Shown here: positions 1 to 10,410 of the stretch, piece after piece
Numbering within the stretch: the first letter of the stretch is position 1
Layout of the letters: every line of letters begins with the position of its first letter
Assembly: GCF_040448695.1 (NCBI RefSeq)
Contig: NZ_CP159307.1
Span: 124,001 to 188,000, forward strand
From: Dehalogenimonas sp. 4OHTPN
Lineage (GTDB): Bacteria; Chloroflexota; Dehalococcoidia; Dehalococcoidales; Dehalococcoidaceae
DNA: 64,000 nucleotides
Reading direction: 5' to 3'
Translations under genes and position numbers: made by a program
Notes under the pieces: model-generated
The model's input: the letters and a program-made list of their open reading frames with translations, nothing else
The model's database searches: none
Told to the model about the DNA's origin: nothing

Positions 1-1407
1 GACGCCTTGCAGGCGGCGGCCAACCTCTCGGCGCGCTATATTTCCGACCGCTTCATGCCGGACAAAGCCATCGACATCATTGACGAGGCCGCCTCGCGCG
101 TCCGGATCCGCCACCGCACCAAGCCCATGCCTCTGAAAGACCTCAAGAAGGCCGAAGACTCCTACCGCCGCGATAAAGAGGCGGCGTTGGCCACCCAGCA
201 GTACGACTACGCCGCTGAACTTCGCGAGCGTGAATACCAGATCGCTGAGAAGCGCCGCAAGATGGAAGAGGAGTGGCAGCAAGAGCAGGGCGCCACCAAG
301 CCCAAGGTCAGTAAAGAGGACATCGCCGACGTTGTCTCGATGTGGACCGGCGTGCCCCTGCTGCAACTCACCGGCGACGAGACCGAGCGGCTGCTCCATA
401 TGGAAGAAGCCCTCCATCAGCGCATCGTCGGCCAGGACGAGGCTATTGTCACCATCGCTAAAGCCGTCAGGCGCGCCCGGGCGGGGCTCAAGGACCCGCG
501 GCGCCCCATCGGCAATTTCGTCTTCCTCGGCCCCACCGGCGTCGGCAAAACCGAACTGGCCAGAGCCCTCGCCCAATTCATGTTCGGCTCTGAGGACAAT
601 TTGATCCGCATCGACATGTCGGAATTTATGGAGAAATTCGCCGTTTCCCGCCTGGTCGGCGCGCCGCCCGGCTACGTCGGTTTCGAGGAAGGCGGCCAGC
701 TGACCGAAGCTGTCCGCCGCAAGGGCTACTCGCTGGTGCTGCTTGATGAAATCGAGAAGGCCCATCCCGACGTGTTCAATATCCTGCTACAGATCTTCGA
801 CGACGGCCACCTGACCGACGCTAAAGGCCGCCGCGTGGACTTCAGGAACACCATCATCATCATGACTTCCAATATCGGCGCCGATCTCATCAGAAAAGGC
901 ACCGGGACCATCGGTTTTACCACCACTTCGGACGCCGCCAAAGCCGTAGATATCGGGTATGAGCGGATGAAGGACAAGCTGCTGGCTGAGGTCAAAAAGA
1001 GCTTCCGGCCGGAGTTTTTGAACCGAATTGACTCGACAGTGGTCTTCCATTCCCTGACCCGCGACGAGATCCGGAAGATCGTCGACCTTCAGCTCGTCTC
1101 GGTGACCAAACAGCTCAAGGAAAAGGGCATCGCCATCGAGATTACCGAGCCGGCTAAAGACGTCCTGGGCAAGAAGGGCTACGACGAGGTTTACGGCGCC
1201 CGCCCGCTGCGGCGCGTCATCCAGAACCTCATCGAAGACCGGCTGTCCGAAGACTTGCTGCGCGGCGTCTTCGCCTCCGGCGACACCGTCACCATCGACG
1301 CCGCCGGCGAAGCCGAGGAACTGGCCTTCAGCGTCCGCCACCCGGAACTGCCACCCCCGGCAGTTGAGGAGCAGCCGGCGCTGGCCGCCGGCGGCAACGG
1401 CGCTTAG
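1..1407 (+). CDS. clpC: ATP-dependent Clp protease ATP-binding subunit ClpC, 3' part
   Basis: This is the C-terminal 468 residues of a class I Clp/Hsp100 unfoldase; the reading frame is open from base 1, so the N-domain and most of the first AAA+ module lie outside the window. Visible in order are the end of AAA-1 (FMPDKAIDIIDEAA), a coiled middle segment with a UVR motif (YDYAAELRERE), which favours ClpC over ClpB, the second AAA+ module with Walker A GPTGVGKTE (bases 529-555) and Walker B LVLLDEIEKAH, sensor GAPPGYVGF, and the C-terminal D2-small domain (YGARPLRRVIQ). The family unfolds proteins and feeds them to ClpP in the cytoplasm. The tail ends in a short Ala/Gly-rich extension. A strong terminator follows the stop codon. 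The identity is very secure; ClpC versus ClpB rests on the UVR motif. Confidence 0.95.
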   Translation, partial: DALQAAANLSARYISDRFMPDKAIDIIDEAASRVRIRHRTKPMPLKDLKKAEDSYRRDKEAALATQQYDYAAELREREYQIAEKRRKMEEEWQQEQGATKPKVSKEDIADVVSMWTGVPLLQLTGDETERLLHMEEALHQRIVGQDEAIVTIAKAVRRARAGLKDPRRPIGNFVFLGPTGVGKTELARALAQFMFGSEDNLIRIDMSEFMEKFAVSRLVGAPPGYVGFEEGGQLTEAVRRKGYSLVLLDEIEKAHPDVFNILLQIFDDGHLTDAKGRRVDFRNTIIIMTSNIGADLIRKGTGTIGFTTTSDAAKAVDIGYERMKDKLLAEVKKSFRPEFLNRIDSTVVFHSLTRDEIRKIVDLQLVSVTKQLKEKGIAIEITEPAKDVLGKKGYDEVYGARPLRRVIQNLIEDRLSEDLLRGVFASGDTVTIDAAGEAEELAFSVRHPELPPPAVEEQPALAAGGNGA

Positions 1408-1429
1408 CCGAAGCTTTATCGCTTGCCAA

Positions 1430-1456
1430 GAGCCCTCTCGGTGAGGGCTCTTTTTT
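1430..1456 (+). terminator. Rho-independent terminator of clpC
   Basis: A perfect 8-bp stem, GAGCCCTC (1430-1437) with GAGGGCTC (1443-1450), has a 5-nt loop and is followed by six T residues. It lies 23 bp after the clpC stop codon. Confidence 0.92.
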
Positions 1457-1546
1457 ATGCCCTAAAAGCCCAATGGGGGGGGAGGTTTCACCCGGTAGAG
1501 GTGAACTCCTGTTAACCCCTGCCAAATATGGTTATTAAACTATTAT

Positions 1547-1597
1547 TAAAAATACGCATATTGGCGGATACCTAAAACAAACGCAGGTATTTATAAT
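1547..1597 (+). promoter_or_regulatory. Putative control region of rdhA copy 1
   Basis: The region upstream of the first rdhA is AT-rich. It contains AAATACGCAT (1549-1558), which matches the core of the motif found before the three rdhA genes at 10.4-15.5 kb but points the opposite way relative to this gene. A good -10 box TATAAT lies at 1592-1597, and no recognisable -35 precedes it at normal spacing, which suits an activator-dependent promoter. The match beyond the 10-bp core is degenerate, so the regulatory role is inference. Confidence 0.35.
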
Positions 1598-1665
1598 ATT
1601 AACGTAATCTTAGGCGCAAGCAGTAATCAGATGCTGTTTAGCGCCCATAAAACGGAGGAATCTGA

Positions 1666-3081
1666 ATGAACAAGTACCACAGCACCATGTCACGCCGGGA
1701 CTTTATGAAAGCTCTCGGAGTCGCCGGTGGCGCCATGGCCGCGGCACCTGCGTTTGCCGATCTGGATGAAATGGCAGCCAAAGACGGCCTGTACACCAGG
1801 CGGCCTTGGTGGATCAAGACCCGCGAACACCTCGAGATGACCACCGATGTCGATTGGGACGAGATGCAGCGCTATTCCGAGAATGACACCATGCGCGGCA
1901 CCAAGGCCAGCGGGTACCGGCTGTCACTCTACGACCAGGCCGAATGGGACCGTCGGGCCGCGGTCAAAAAGGAGGAAGAAACCAAATTCCTCAAAGAAGA
2001 CAAACCCGGCTTTGCCCTGAAAGACCTGGCTTACTCTTCCAATGTCGGCAGCAATCAGTCAGTCAGCCAGAGTTTCCTGGGTGCCCAGAAAGCCACCCTC
2101 CCGGAAGCCCGCGGCGTCTCAAAATGGCAGGGCTCTCCGGAAGAAGCCGCCTCCCTGCTCCGCACCTTCATGCGCAGCGTAGGTGCCATGAGCATCGGCT
2201 TCGTCGAACTGGAAGAGGGCAAGACCAAGAAGCTGATCTATGATTTCGAAGGGGGCGGCAAGATCCGCAACGTCTGGGAGGATACTGACAAGGCGTCCAT
2301 CCGTACCCTGGCCAACGGGTTCCAGGATAACGTCATTCCCAACTCTTTCAAGTATGCCATCGAAATCATCAACCAGGAGTCCATCAATCTCTTTAAAGTG
2401 AACCCGACGCTCCTTATGTCCCAGATCCGCTATGGCCGCAACGCTAACACCCAGGCGGCCACCATGGAGTTCATCCGCAGCCTCGGCTACCAGGCTGTTG
2501 GCCAATACTCCATCAACACCATCGGCATAGCTCCGGCGCTGGCCACCGTCTCTGGCCGAGGTGAAATGGGCCGGATGAACCGCCTGATCACACCGGAGCA
2601 CGGCCCCATCGTCGGTGCCTTCACCATGCTGACCAACCTGCCGCTGGCGCCGGACAAGCCCATAGACGCCGGTTACCTTAATTTCTGCAAGACCTGCATG
2701 AAATGCGCCGAGACATGCGGTGAGGGCGCCATCTCCATCGAGAAGGAACCCTACTGGGAGACCATCGGCGGCTGGAACAACGCCGGTCACAAAGCCTGGT
2801 TCGAAGATTCCCGCAAGTGCGCCGCCTTCCGCGCCCTGCCCAACTCCTGCACTTCGGGCAAATGCCTGGCAGTCTGCACCTTCTCCAAGGACCACCTGTC
2901 CGGTATTCACGAAGTGGTTCAGGCGACGCTGGCCAACACCTCGTTGTTTAACGGCTTCTTCAAGCAGATGGACGACGTCTTCTACCATGACGGCCTGCAT
3001 GCCCCGGAGAAGTTCTGGGACATCGAGCTGCCGACCTACGCCATCGACTCGACGATCAACGGCCGAGACACCCACTCCTAA
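1666..3081 (+). CDS. rdhA: Reductive dehalogenase catalytic subunit RdhA (copy 1)
   Basis: This 471-aa protein belongs to the corrinoid/Fe-S reductive dehalogenases, which use halogenated organics as terminal electron acceptors at the outer face of the membrane. It starts with a twin-arginine signal (SRRDFMK at residues 9-15, then an Ala-rich stretch). The first ferredoxin-like motif is canonical, CX2CX2CX3C at Cys341, 344, 347 and 351. The second is unusual: Cys385, 395, 400 and 404 give CX4CX3C at the end, where the other copies in the window have CX2CX3C. The start has a good ribosome site (GGAGG, 1654-1658). No rdhB follows; a terminator comes first and then a convergent Rieske ferredoxin. 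It is clearly divergent from the three other copies. The family call is secure; the substrate cannot be read from the sequence. Confidence 0.95.
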   Translation: MNKYHSTMSRRDFMKALGVAGGAMAAAPAFADLDEMAAKDGLYTRRPWWIKTREHLEMTTDVDWDEMQRYSENDTMRGTKASGYRLSLYDQAEWDRRAAVKKEEETKFLKEDKPGFALKDLAYSSNVGSNQSVSQSFLGAQKATLPEARGVSKWQGSPEEAASLLRTFMRSVGAMSIGFVELEEGKTKKLIYDFEGGGKIRNVWEDTDKASIRTLANGFQDNVIPNSFKYAIEIINQESINLFKVNPTLLMSQIRYGRNANTQAATMEFIRSLGYQAVGQYSINTIGIAPALATVSGRGEMGRMNRLITPEHGPIVGAFTMLTNLPLAPDKPIDAGYLNFCKTCMKCAETCGEGAISIEKEPYWETIGGWNNAGHKAWFEDSRKCAAFRALPNSCTSGKCLAVCTFSKDHLSGIHEVVQATLANTSLFNGFFKQMDDVFYHDGLHAPEKFWDIELPTYAIDSTINGRDTHS

Positions 3082-3096
3082 ACTATCTGGGAGACA

Positions 3097-3138
3097 ATGA
3101 AAAAAGGGGGCGCCCGGCCGGGCGCCCCCTTTTTTCAT
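3097..3138. terminator. Bidirectional terminator, perfect 42-bp palindrome
   Basis: The 42 bases read identically on both strands: an outer A6/T6 run flanks a GC-rich core centred at 3117/3118. It sits between the stop codons of the converging rdhA copy 1 and the Rieske gene and should terminate both transcripts. Confidence 0.9.
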
Positions 3139-3188
3139 AGAACCAAGCGGCATGGCTCTCTTCGCGTTCCCGACAGCCCCATACGGAG

Positions 3189-3575
3189 TCAAACGTCGCA
3201 GTCAGGGATTTCAACCATCACAAAACCGTCCTCAACCCTGGTACGGTACGTCCTGAGGTCAAGCGTGTCGATGGATGCGACCATCCTGGTTTTGCCGGAA
3301 GCCGCAATAAACATATTTTCCAGGTTCCCCATCTGGGGCAGCTGGACGCATTTGCCGCTGGTGATATCGTATTTGGCTCGGTGCAGCGGGCATTCAACGA
3401 CTTTTCCCTCAAGCCGTCCCATGGACAGCGAACCGTTCATATGGCCGCAGCGGTCGTCAACAGCATAGAACTGGCCGCCGATGCCGGCGATTAGAATTTC
3501 CCTTTTCTTTACCTCGATCCGGGTCATCTTGCCGGGAGATAAATCTGCGGTCTTGAAAGTCTTGTAATACGCCAT
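3189..3575 (-). CDS. Rieske-type [2Fe-2S] ferredoxin
   Basis: This 128-aa soluble protein carries a full Rieske cluster motif: CGH near residue 43 and CPLH near residue 62, giving the C-X-H ... C-X2-H ligand set. There is no signal peptide or membrane segment, so it is probably cytoplasmic. Family members are small electron carriers or the ferredoxin component of oxygenase or nitrite-reductase-like systems; in an anaerobe the oxygenase role is unlikely. It converges on rdhA copy 1 across the 42-bp palindrome, and no partner reductase is adjacent. Its electron partner cannot be told from the sequence; delivery of electrons to a dehalogenase would be speculation. Confidence 0.88.
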   Translation of the reverse strand: MAYYKTFKTADLSPGKMTRIEVKKREILIAGIGGQFYAVDDRCGHMNGSLSMGRLEGKVVECPLHRAKYDITSGKCVQLPQMGNLENMFIAASGKTRMVASIDTLDLRTYRTRVEDGFVMVEIPDCDV

Positions 3576-3652
3576 AGCTCAGAGACCTCTGAATAATTCT
3601 ACCACCACTCTCTTCCAGACCAGAATACGGCGGACGGGAGTTGGATAAAACC

Positions 3653-3679
3653 AAAAAACCCCGTCGTGATTCGGCGAGG
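3653..3679 (-). terminator. Terminator of the 23S-5S rRNA unit
   Basis: On the minus strand an 8-bp stem with one mismatch and one G-T pair (arms 3672-3679 and 3659-3666) is followed by six T residues (3658-3653). It lies about 25 bp beyond the 3' end of the 5S gene. Confidence 0.7.
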
Positions 3680-3704
3680 CTTAACGGCTAAAATATAAAA
3701 AGCC

Positions 3705-3822
3705 CCCTGGCGATGGCATATTTTCCACAAGGGGTCGCCCCCTCAGTATCGTCTGCGCTGACGCGTTTCACTGCCGTGTTCGGGATGGGAACGGGTGGGA
3801 CCACGTCGCTCTTATCACCAAG
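3705..3822 (-). rRNA. rrf: 5S ribosomal RNA
   Basis: The minus strand contains the conserved 5S core CCCGAACACGGCAGTGAAAC and the loop C/helix III context CCCATCCCGAACACGG. The ends pair (TGGTGAT with ATCGCCA) to form helix I. It lies downstream of the 23S gene in the same orientation. Ends are placed by the terminal helix and may be off by a few bases. Confidence 0.93.
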
Positions 3823-3909
3823 AGACTTTTTAACGAAAGTGAGCTATTAAGTTTTTAATCTGAACCTGTAATCTGAATCCGCCATCATTTGGTTACCTCA
3901 ACTCTGAAG

Positions 3910-6861
<2,952 letters not shown>

Positions 6862-6869
6862 TGCTTCAG

Positions 6870-7198
6870 ATTTGAGATAACCTATTATTTATGGCGGTAT
6901 TCAGTTTTTAAGGTTCAGTACAATAAGAAACGGCCTGGCGTTTTCACCAAGCCGTCTTGGTTAACACCGCTGTCTGCGCTTTATGCTGCTTTATTTAACA
7001 TCATAATTTTCAAACGCGAAGGCAATAATAGCACAGGCTGCAAAGCCATGTCAAGCCCCAGTCTAGCTTTATTCCGAGGGGACTGAAGTCCGTTTTTTCG
7101 CAGTACGTCACCGACTTTCCGCGGCCTTGACACCGGAACGGTCTTTGACCTATAAAGGTAGTCCGACGATATCCTGATAGTTAAGGGGGCAAGCTTCC
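6870..7198. other. Intergenic region between 23S rRNA and the NTF2-like gene
   Basis: This 329-bp stretch holds the 23S-5S promoter (7025-7054, minus strand) and a leader of roughly 150 bases. On the plus strand only a purine-rich ribosome site (GGGGG near 7184) ahead of the next gene is visible. There is no tRNA in the leader and no 16S gene. I see no further gene. Confidence 0.7.
7025..7054 (-). promoter_or_regulatory. Sigma-70-type promoter of the 23S-5S unit
   Basis: On the minus strand a perfect -35 TTGACA (7054-7049) is separated by 18 bp from TATTAT (7030-7025). It points into the 23S gene, whose 5' end is about 160 bp downstream. Confidence 0.8.
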
Positions 7199-7765
7199 AT
7201 GAGAGCCGACAATGAAACCAGGTCCATCATCAACGCCCTGCTGGAACAGACTAAAGCGGCATTTGAAGCCAGGAACGCCGACGCGCTGATCAAGCTGACC
7301 ACCGACGACCCGAATATGCTGAACATCGGCATTGCCAAAGATGAACTGTCGGTAGGGCCGGGGCAGCTCAAGGAGCGGATGCAGAAGCATTTCGCCATGG
7401 CCGATACCATCACCCTGAAGTACGGCTACACCACCATCAAGTCCAACGGCAACGTCGCCTGGGTGTCCAGCCACCTCTGGGAAACCCTGGTGAAAGGCAC
7501 GCGCAAGCTGCTCCTGGATATGCGCATGACCGCCGTGGCTGAGAAAATCAACGATAAATGGGGCTGGAGCGAAATGCACTGGTCAATGCCGGTCGAGGTC
7601 GCCATGCCGGAGCCCACGGCCGAGGAAAAAGCCGCCGAAGAAGCGGCCGCCAAAGCCGCCAAAGAGGCTGAGGAATCCAAGAAAAAAGCCGAAGAAGAGA
7701 AGCGCAAAGCCGAACTCAAGGCCGACGAACCGCCGACCGACCAGTCATTCTTTGACTACTACTAG
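7199..7765 (+). CDS. NTF2/SnoaL-like domain protein with charged C-terminal tail
   Basis: This 188-aa protein has two parts. Residues 1-125 resemble the SnoaL-like/NTF2-like cone fold used by ketosteroid-isomerase relatives (an N-terminal helix with FEARNADAL, then a beta-rich part with GNVAWVSSHLWETL and a closing GWSEMHW strand). Residues 135-180 are a strongly charged Ala/Glu/Lys coiled-coil-like tail. There is no signal peptide. Domains of this type often serve as calcium-calmodulin kinase association-like oligomerisation domains, but the function here is unknown. It stands alone, with a terminator directly after it. The start is ATG with GGGGG about 10 bases upstream. Confidence 0.75.
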   Translation: MRADNETRSIINALLEQTKAAFEARNADALIKLTTDDPNMLNIGIAKDELSVGPGQLKERMQKHFAMADTITLKYGYTTIKSNGNVAWVSSHLWETLVKGTRKLLLDMRMTAVAEKINDKWGWSEMHWSMPVEVAMPEPTAEEKAAEEAAAKAAKEAEESKKKAEEEKRKAELKADEPPTDQSFFDYY

Positions 7766-7783
7766 AGTGACCGCTGTCTTTCC

Positions 7784-7817
7784 GACAAGGGGGCTGTAAC
7801 GGCTCCCTTGTCTTTTT
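7784..7817 (+). terminator. Rho-independent terminator after the NTF2-like gene
   Basis: GACAAGGG (7784-7791) pairs with CCCTTGTC (7805-7812), with additional pairing inside the loop, and five T residues follow. Confidence 0.85.
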
Positions 7818-7906
7818 ATATGGGCGAGCTTGCTGACGGTTGCCGCAAAATGATAGATTATAACCACTTGCTAGTTCTTTAGGACTAGTCCCTCCGAGGA
7901 GAGCTG

Positions 7907-8737
7907 TTGTTCCCCATCGTTGCCACTGAAGAGTTGGTGCCGCGGGTACGGCTGTACCGCATTCACGCCCCTCGGGTGGCCAGAAAGGCTGCCGCCGGGC
8001 AGTTCGTCATTCTACGTGTCGACGCGCACGGCGAACGCATTCCGCTGACCATCGCCGATTGGGACGCCGCCGAAGGCACAGTTTCGGTAGTCTTCATGGA
8101 GGTCGGCACCACCACCACCAGACTGGCCCGCCTGAAGCCCGGCGATGCCATCGCTGACCTCTGCGGTCCGCTGGGCAATCCTACCGAGGTAGAAAACTTC
8201 GGCACCGTCTGCCTGATGGCCGGCGGTTTCGCCACCGCCACCATCATGCCCATCGCCCGGGCGATGAAAGCGGCGGGCAACCGTGTGATCATCGTCGTCG
8301 GCGCCCGCAATAAAGATCTCCTTTTTTGGCGCGAGCGGCTGGCTGAAAACTCGGATGAACTGATTATCACCACCGATGACGGTTCCGCCGGACGCAAGGG
8401 CGTGGTCACCGAACCGGTCAAAGAAAAACTGGAACGCGGCGAGCGGATCGACCGTGTCATCGCCATCGGTCCCAGCATCATGATGAAGTTCTCCTCGTTG
8501 ACCACTAAACCCTTCGGGGTCAAGACCATAGTTTCCATGAATCCGATCATGGTGGACGGTACCGGTATGTGCGGCTGCTGCCGCGTTTCGGTTGCCGGGC
8601 AGACCAGGTTCGCCTGCGTCGACGGCCCGGAGTTCGACGCCCACGCCATCGACTGGGACAATTTCATGGCCCGCCAGCGAACCTATATTGATGAGGAGAA
8701 GCGGTCGCTGGAAATTTGCCGGTGCCCGACTGCCTGA
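7907..8737 (+). CDS. nfnA: NfnA/SudB-like FAD and [2Fe-2S] oxidoreductase subunit
   Basis: This 276-aa protein matches the ferredoxin-NADP reductase-like alpha subunit of NADH-dependent ferredoxin:NADP oxidoreductase (Nfn; sulfide dehydrogenase subunit B). It has an N-terminal FAD-binding barrel (IPLTIADWD around residue 44), a nucleotide-binding middle domain (LMAGGFATATIMPIARA), and a C-terminal cysteine cluster, DGTGMCGCC then FACVDGPEFDAH, that ligates the [2Fe-2S] centre. Nfn couples NADH and reduced ferredoxin to NADP reduction by flavin-based bifurcation. It starts at TTG with a good ribosome site (GAGGAGAG, 7896-7903). The partner subunit follows 7 bp downstream. The family is secure; whether it truly bifurcates is inferred from the pair. 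Confidence 0.88.
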   Translation: MFPIVATEELVPRVRLYRIHAPRVARKAAAGQFVILRVDAHGERIPLTIADWDAAEGTVSVVFMEVGTTTTRLARLKPGDAIADLCGPLGNPTEVENFGTVCLMAGGFATATIMPIARAMKAAGNRVIIVVGARNKDLLFWRERLAENSDELIITTDDGSAGRKGVVTEPVKEKLERGERIDRVIAIGPSIMMKFSSLTTKPFGVKTIVSMNPIMVDGTGMCGCCRVSVAGQTRFACVDGPEFDAHAIDWDNFMARQRTYIDEEKRSLEICRCPTA

Positions 8738-8744
8738 GATACCG

Positions 8745-10163
8745 ATGAGTCAAGAATCTGGCGGCAAAGCTAAAGCAAAAATCGACCTGAACCGGGTAGC
8801 CATGCCCAAGCAGCCAGCCGACGCCCGGCGGCAGACATTCGGCGAGGTCGCCCTGGGCTATTCAGCCGATGATGCAGCCCGGGAAGCCGCCCGCTGCATC
8901 GAATGCAAGGCCAGGAACTGCGTGGCCGGCTGCCCGGTGGCCATCGACATCCCCGAGTTCATCGCCGCCGTTAAAGCCGGCGATCTGGCCGGCGCCTCGC
9001 GGGTGATCAAGCGCACCAATGCCCTGCCCGGTATCTGCGGCCGCGTCTGCCCCCAGGAAAGCCAGTGTGAGGCAGTCTGCACCCTGGCTAAGAAGAAGGC
9101 GCCGGTGGCCATCGGACGGCTGGAACGGTATATCGCCGACTGGGAACTGGGACATCATCCGGTGCCGGAGTCCCCGGCCAGGCCGCCGACGGGACGCAAA
9201 GTGGCCGTGGTTGGCTCCGGCCCGGCCGGACTGACCTGCGCCGCTGAACTTGCCCGGCTGGGGCATACGGTCACCATCTTCGAGTCTCTCCATGTGGCTG
9301 GCGGCGTGCTGATGTACGGCATACCGGAGTTCCGCCTGCCCAAAAGCATCGTCCAGGCTGAGATTAACTATGTCAAAAGCCTGGGAGTGACCATCGAACT
9401 GGATGCAGTTATCGGCAAAACGCTGACCATTGATGAACTGCTGGCCGATGGTTTCGACGCCGTTTTTGTCGGCACCGGCGCCGGCCTGCCGCTGTTTTTG
9501 AGCATTGAGAACGAGAACGCCTGCGGCGTCTATTCCGCCAACGAATTCCTGTCGCGGGTCAACCTGATGAAAGCTTACCGCTTCCCCGAGGTTGATACCC
9601 CCCTCAAGGTGGGCAAAGAGGTTGCGGTCATCGGCGGCGGCAATGTCGCCATGGACGCCGCCCGCTGCGCCGTGAGGATGGGCGCCAGGGTCACTGTTGT
9701 TTACCGCCGCGGTCGGGAGGAAATGCCCGCCCGAATTGAGGAAATCGAGAACGCCGAAGAAGAAGGAGTCGCCTTCCTTTTTCTGACCAATCCCATCAAA
9801 TTTGATATAAACGACCAGAAATGGGTTTCCGGCATGGTCTGCCAGAAGATGGCTCTGGGCGAACCCGACGCCTCCGGCCGCCGCCGGCCGGTGCCTGTCG
9901 AAGGTTCGGAATTCACTCTGGCTATTGATATGGCCATTGTCGCCCTGGGTACCCGGCCCAATCCCCTTATCGCCCGGTCCACGCCCGACCTGGCATTCGC
10001 CTCCAGAGGCACCGTAGTGGCGGATGAAGCCACCGGGCTGACCCGGAAGAAGGCGGTGTGGGCCGGAGGCGATATTGTCACCGGTTCGGCCACCGTCATC
10101 TCCGCCATGGGCGCCGGCAAAACCGCCGCCCGGAATATTGATCGCTACCTGGGTTCGCTTTAA
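8745..10163 (+). CDS. nfnB: NfnB / glutamate synthase small-subunit-like flavoprotein
   Basis: This 472-aa GltD-type protein has two N-terminal Fe-S motifs (CIECKARNCVAGCP and CGRVCPQESQCEAVC) followed by two Rossmann nucleotide-binding sites, VAVVGSGPAGLTCAAELA and VAVIGGGNVAMDAAR, for FAD and NAD(P)H. Together with the preceding NfnA-like subunit it makes the Nfn heterodimer, which balances NADH, NADPH and ferredoxin pools in the cytoplasm. ATG at 8745 is chosen because it follows the nfnA stop by 7 bp; the same frame is open 51 codons further upstream but that part overlaps nfnA and is low-complexity. No glutamate synthase large subunit lies nearby, which favours the Nfn role over glutamate synthesis. 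Confidence 0.88.
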   Translation: MSQESGGKAKAKIDLNRVAMPKQPADARRQTFGEVALGYSADDAAREAARCIECKARNCVAGCPVAIDIPEFIAAVKAGDLAGASRVIKRTNALPGICGRVCPQESQCEAVCTLAKKKAPVAIGRLERYIADWELGHHPVPESPARPPTGRKVAVVGSGPAGLTCAAELARLGHTVTIFESLHVAGGVLMYGIPEFRLPKSIVQAEINYVKSLGVTIELDAVIGKTLTIDELLADGFDAVFVGTGAGLPLFLSIENENACGVYSANEFLSRVNLMKAYRFPEVDTPLKVGKEVAVIGGGNVAMDAARCAVRMGARVTVVYRRGREEMPARIEEIENAEEEGVAFLFLTNPIKFDINDQKWVSGMVCQKMALGEPDASGRRRPVPVEGSEFTLAIDMAIVALGTRPNPLIARSTPDLAFASRGTVVADEATGLTRKKAVWAGGDIVTGSATVISAMGAGKTAARNIDRYLGSL

Positions 10164-10202
10164 TTCGCCATCTTACCCGAGACAGACCCACGGCGGGAAT
10201 AT

Positions 10203-10340
10203 TTGCTTGAGGCAATAGGCAAGTTCATCAAGGGCGGTGGATTCCAGGAAAAGGCGCCGCTGGACATTGCCCGCGAACGGTTCGACAGGGGCGAAATATC
10301 GGCGGAGGAGTTTGATAAGATCAAAAAGAATCCAACTTAG
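10203..10340 (+). pseudogene. SHOCT-domain remnant or micro-protein
   Basis: A 45-codon frame from a TTG encodes a short acidic/basic peptide ending ARERFDRGEISAEEFDKIKK, which matches the SHOCT (short C-terminal oligomerisation) domain. The frame is the same as that of nfnB and is open right after its TAA stop, so the domain could be read only by readthrough or from a weak internal start; no convincing ribosome site is visible. The most likely reading is the tail of a lost SHOCT protein. A real micro-protein is possible. Confidence 0.4.
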
Positions 10341-10355
10341 AATTCGGCATCTATG

Positions 10356-10394
10356 AAAAACCAGAGGGGGCTCCATACGGAACCCCCTCTTTTT
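10356..10394. terminator. Bidirectional terminator between nfnB and rdhA copy 2
   Basis: AGAGGGGG (10363-10370) pairs with CCCCCTCT (10383-10390). T4 follows on the plus strand and A5 (10356-10360) supplies the T-run for the minus-strand rdhA. Confidence 0.88.
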
Positions 10395-10410
10395 CACGAA
10401 GAGGATGTAT

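Noticed and set aside
2119-3192. Minus-strand frame of 357 codons opposite rdhA copy 1
   Set aside because: Antisense shadow of rdhA with no recognisable motif, and it reads through the palindromic terminator.
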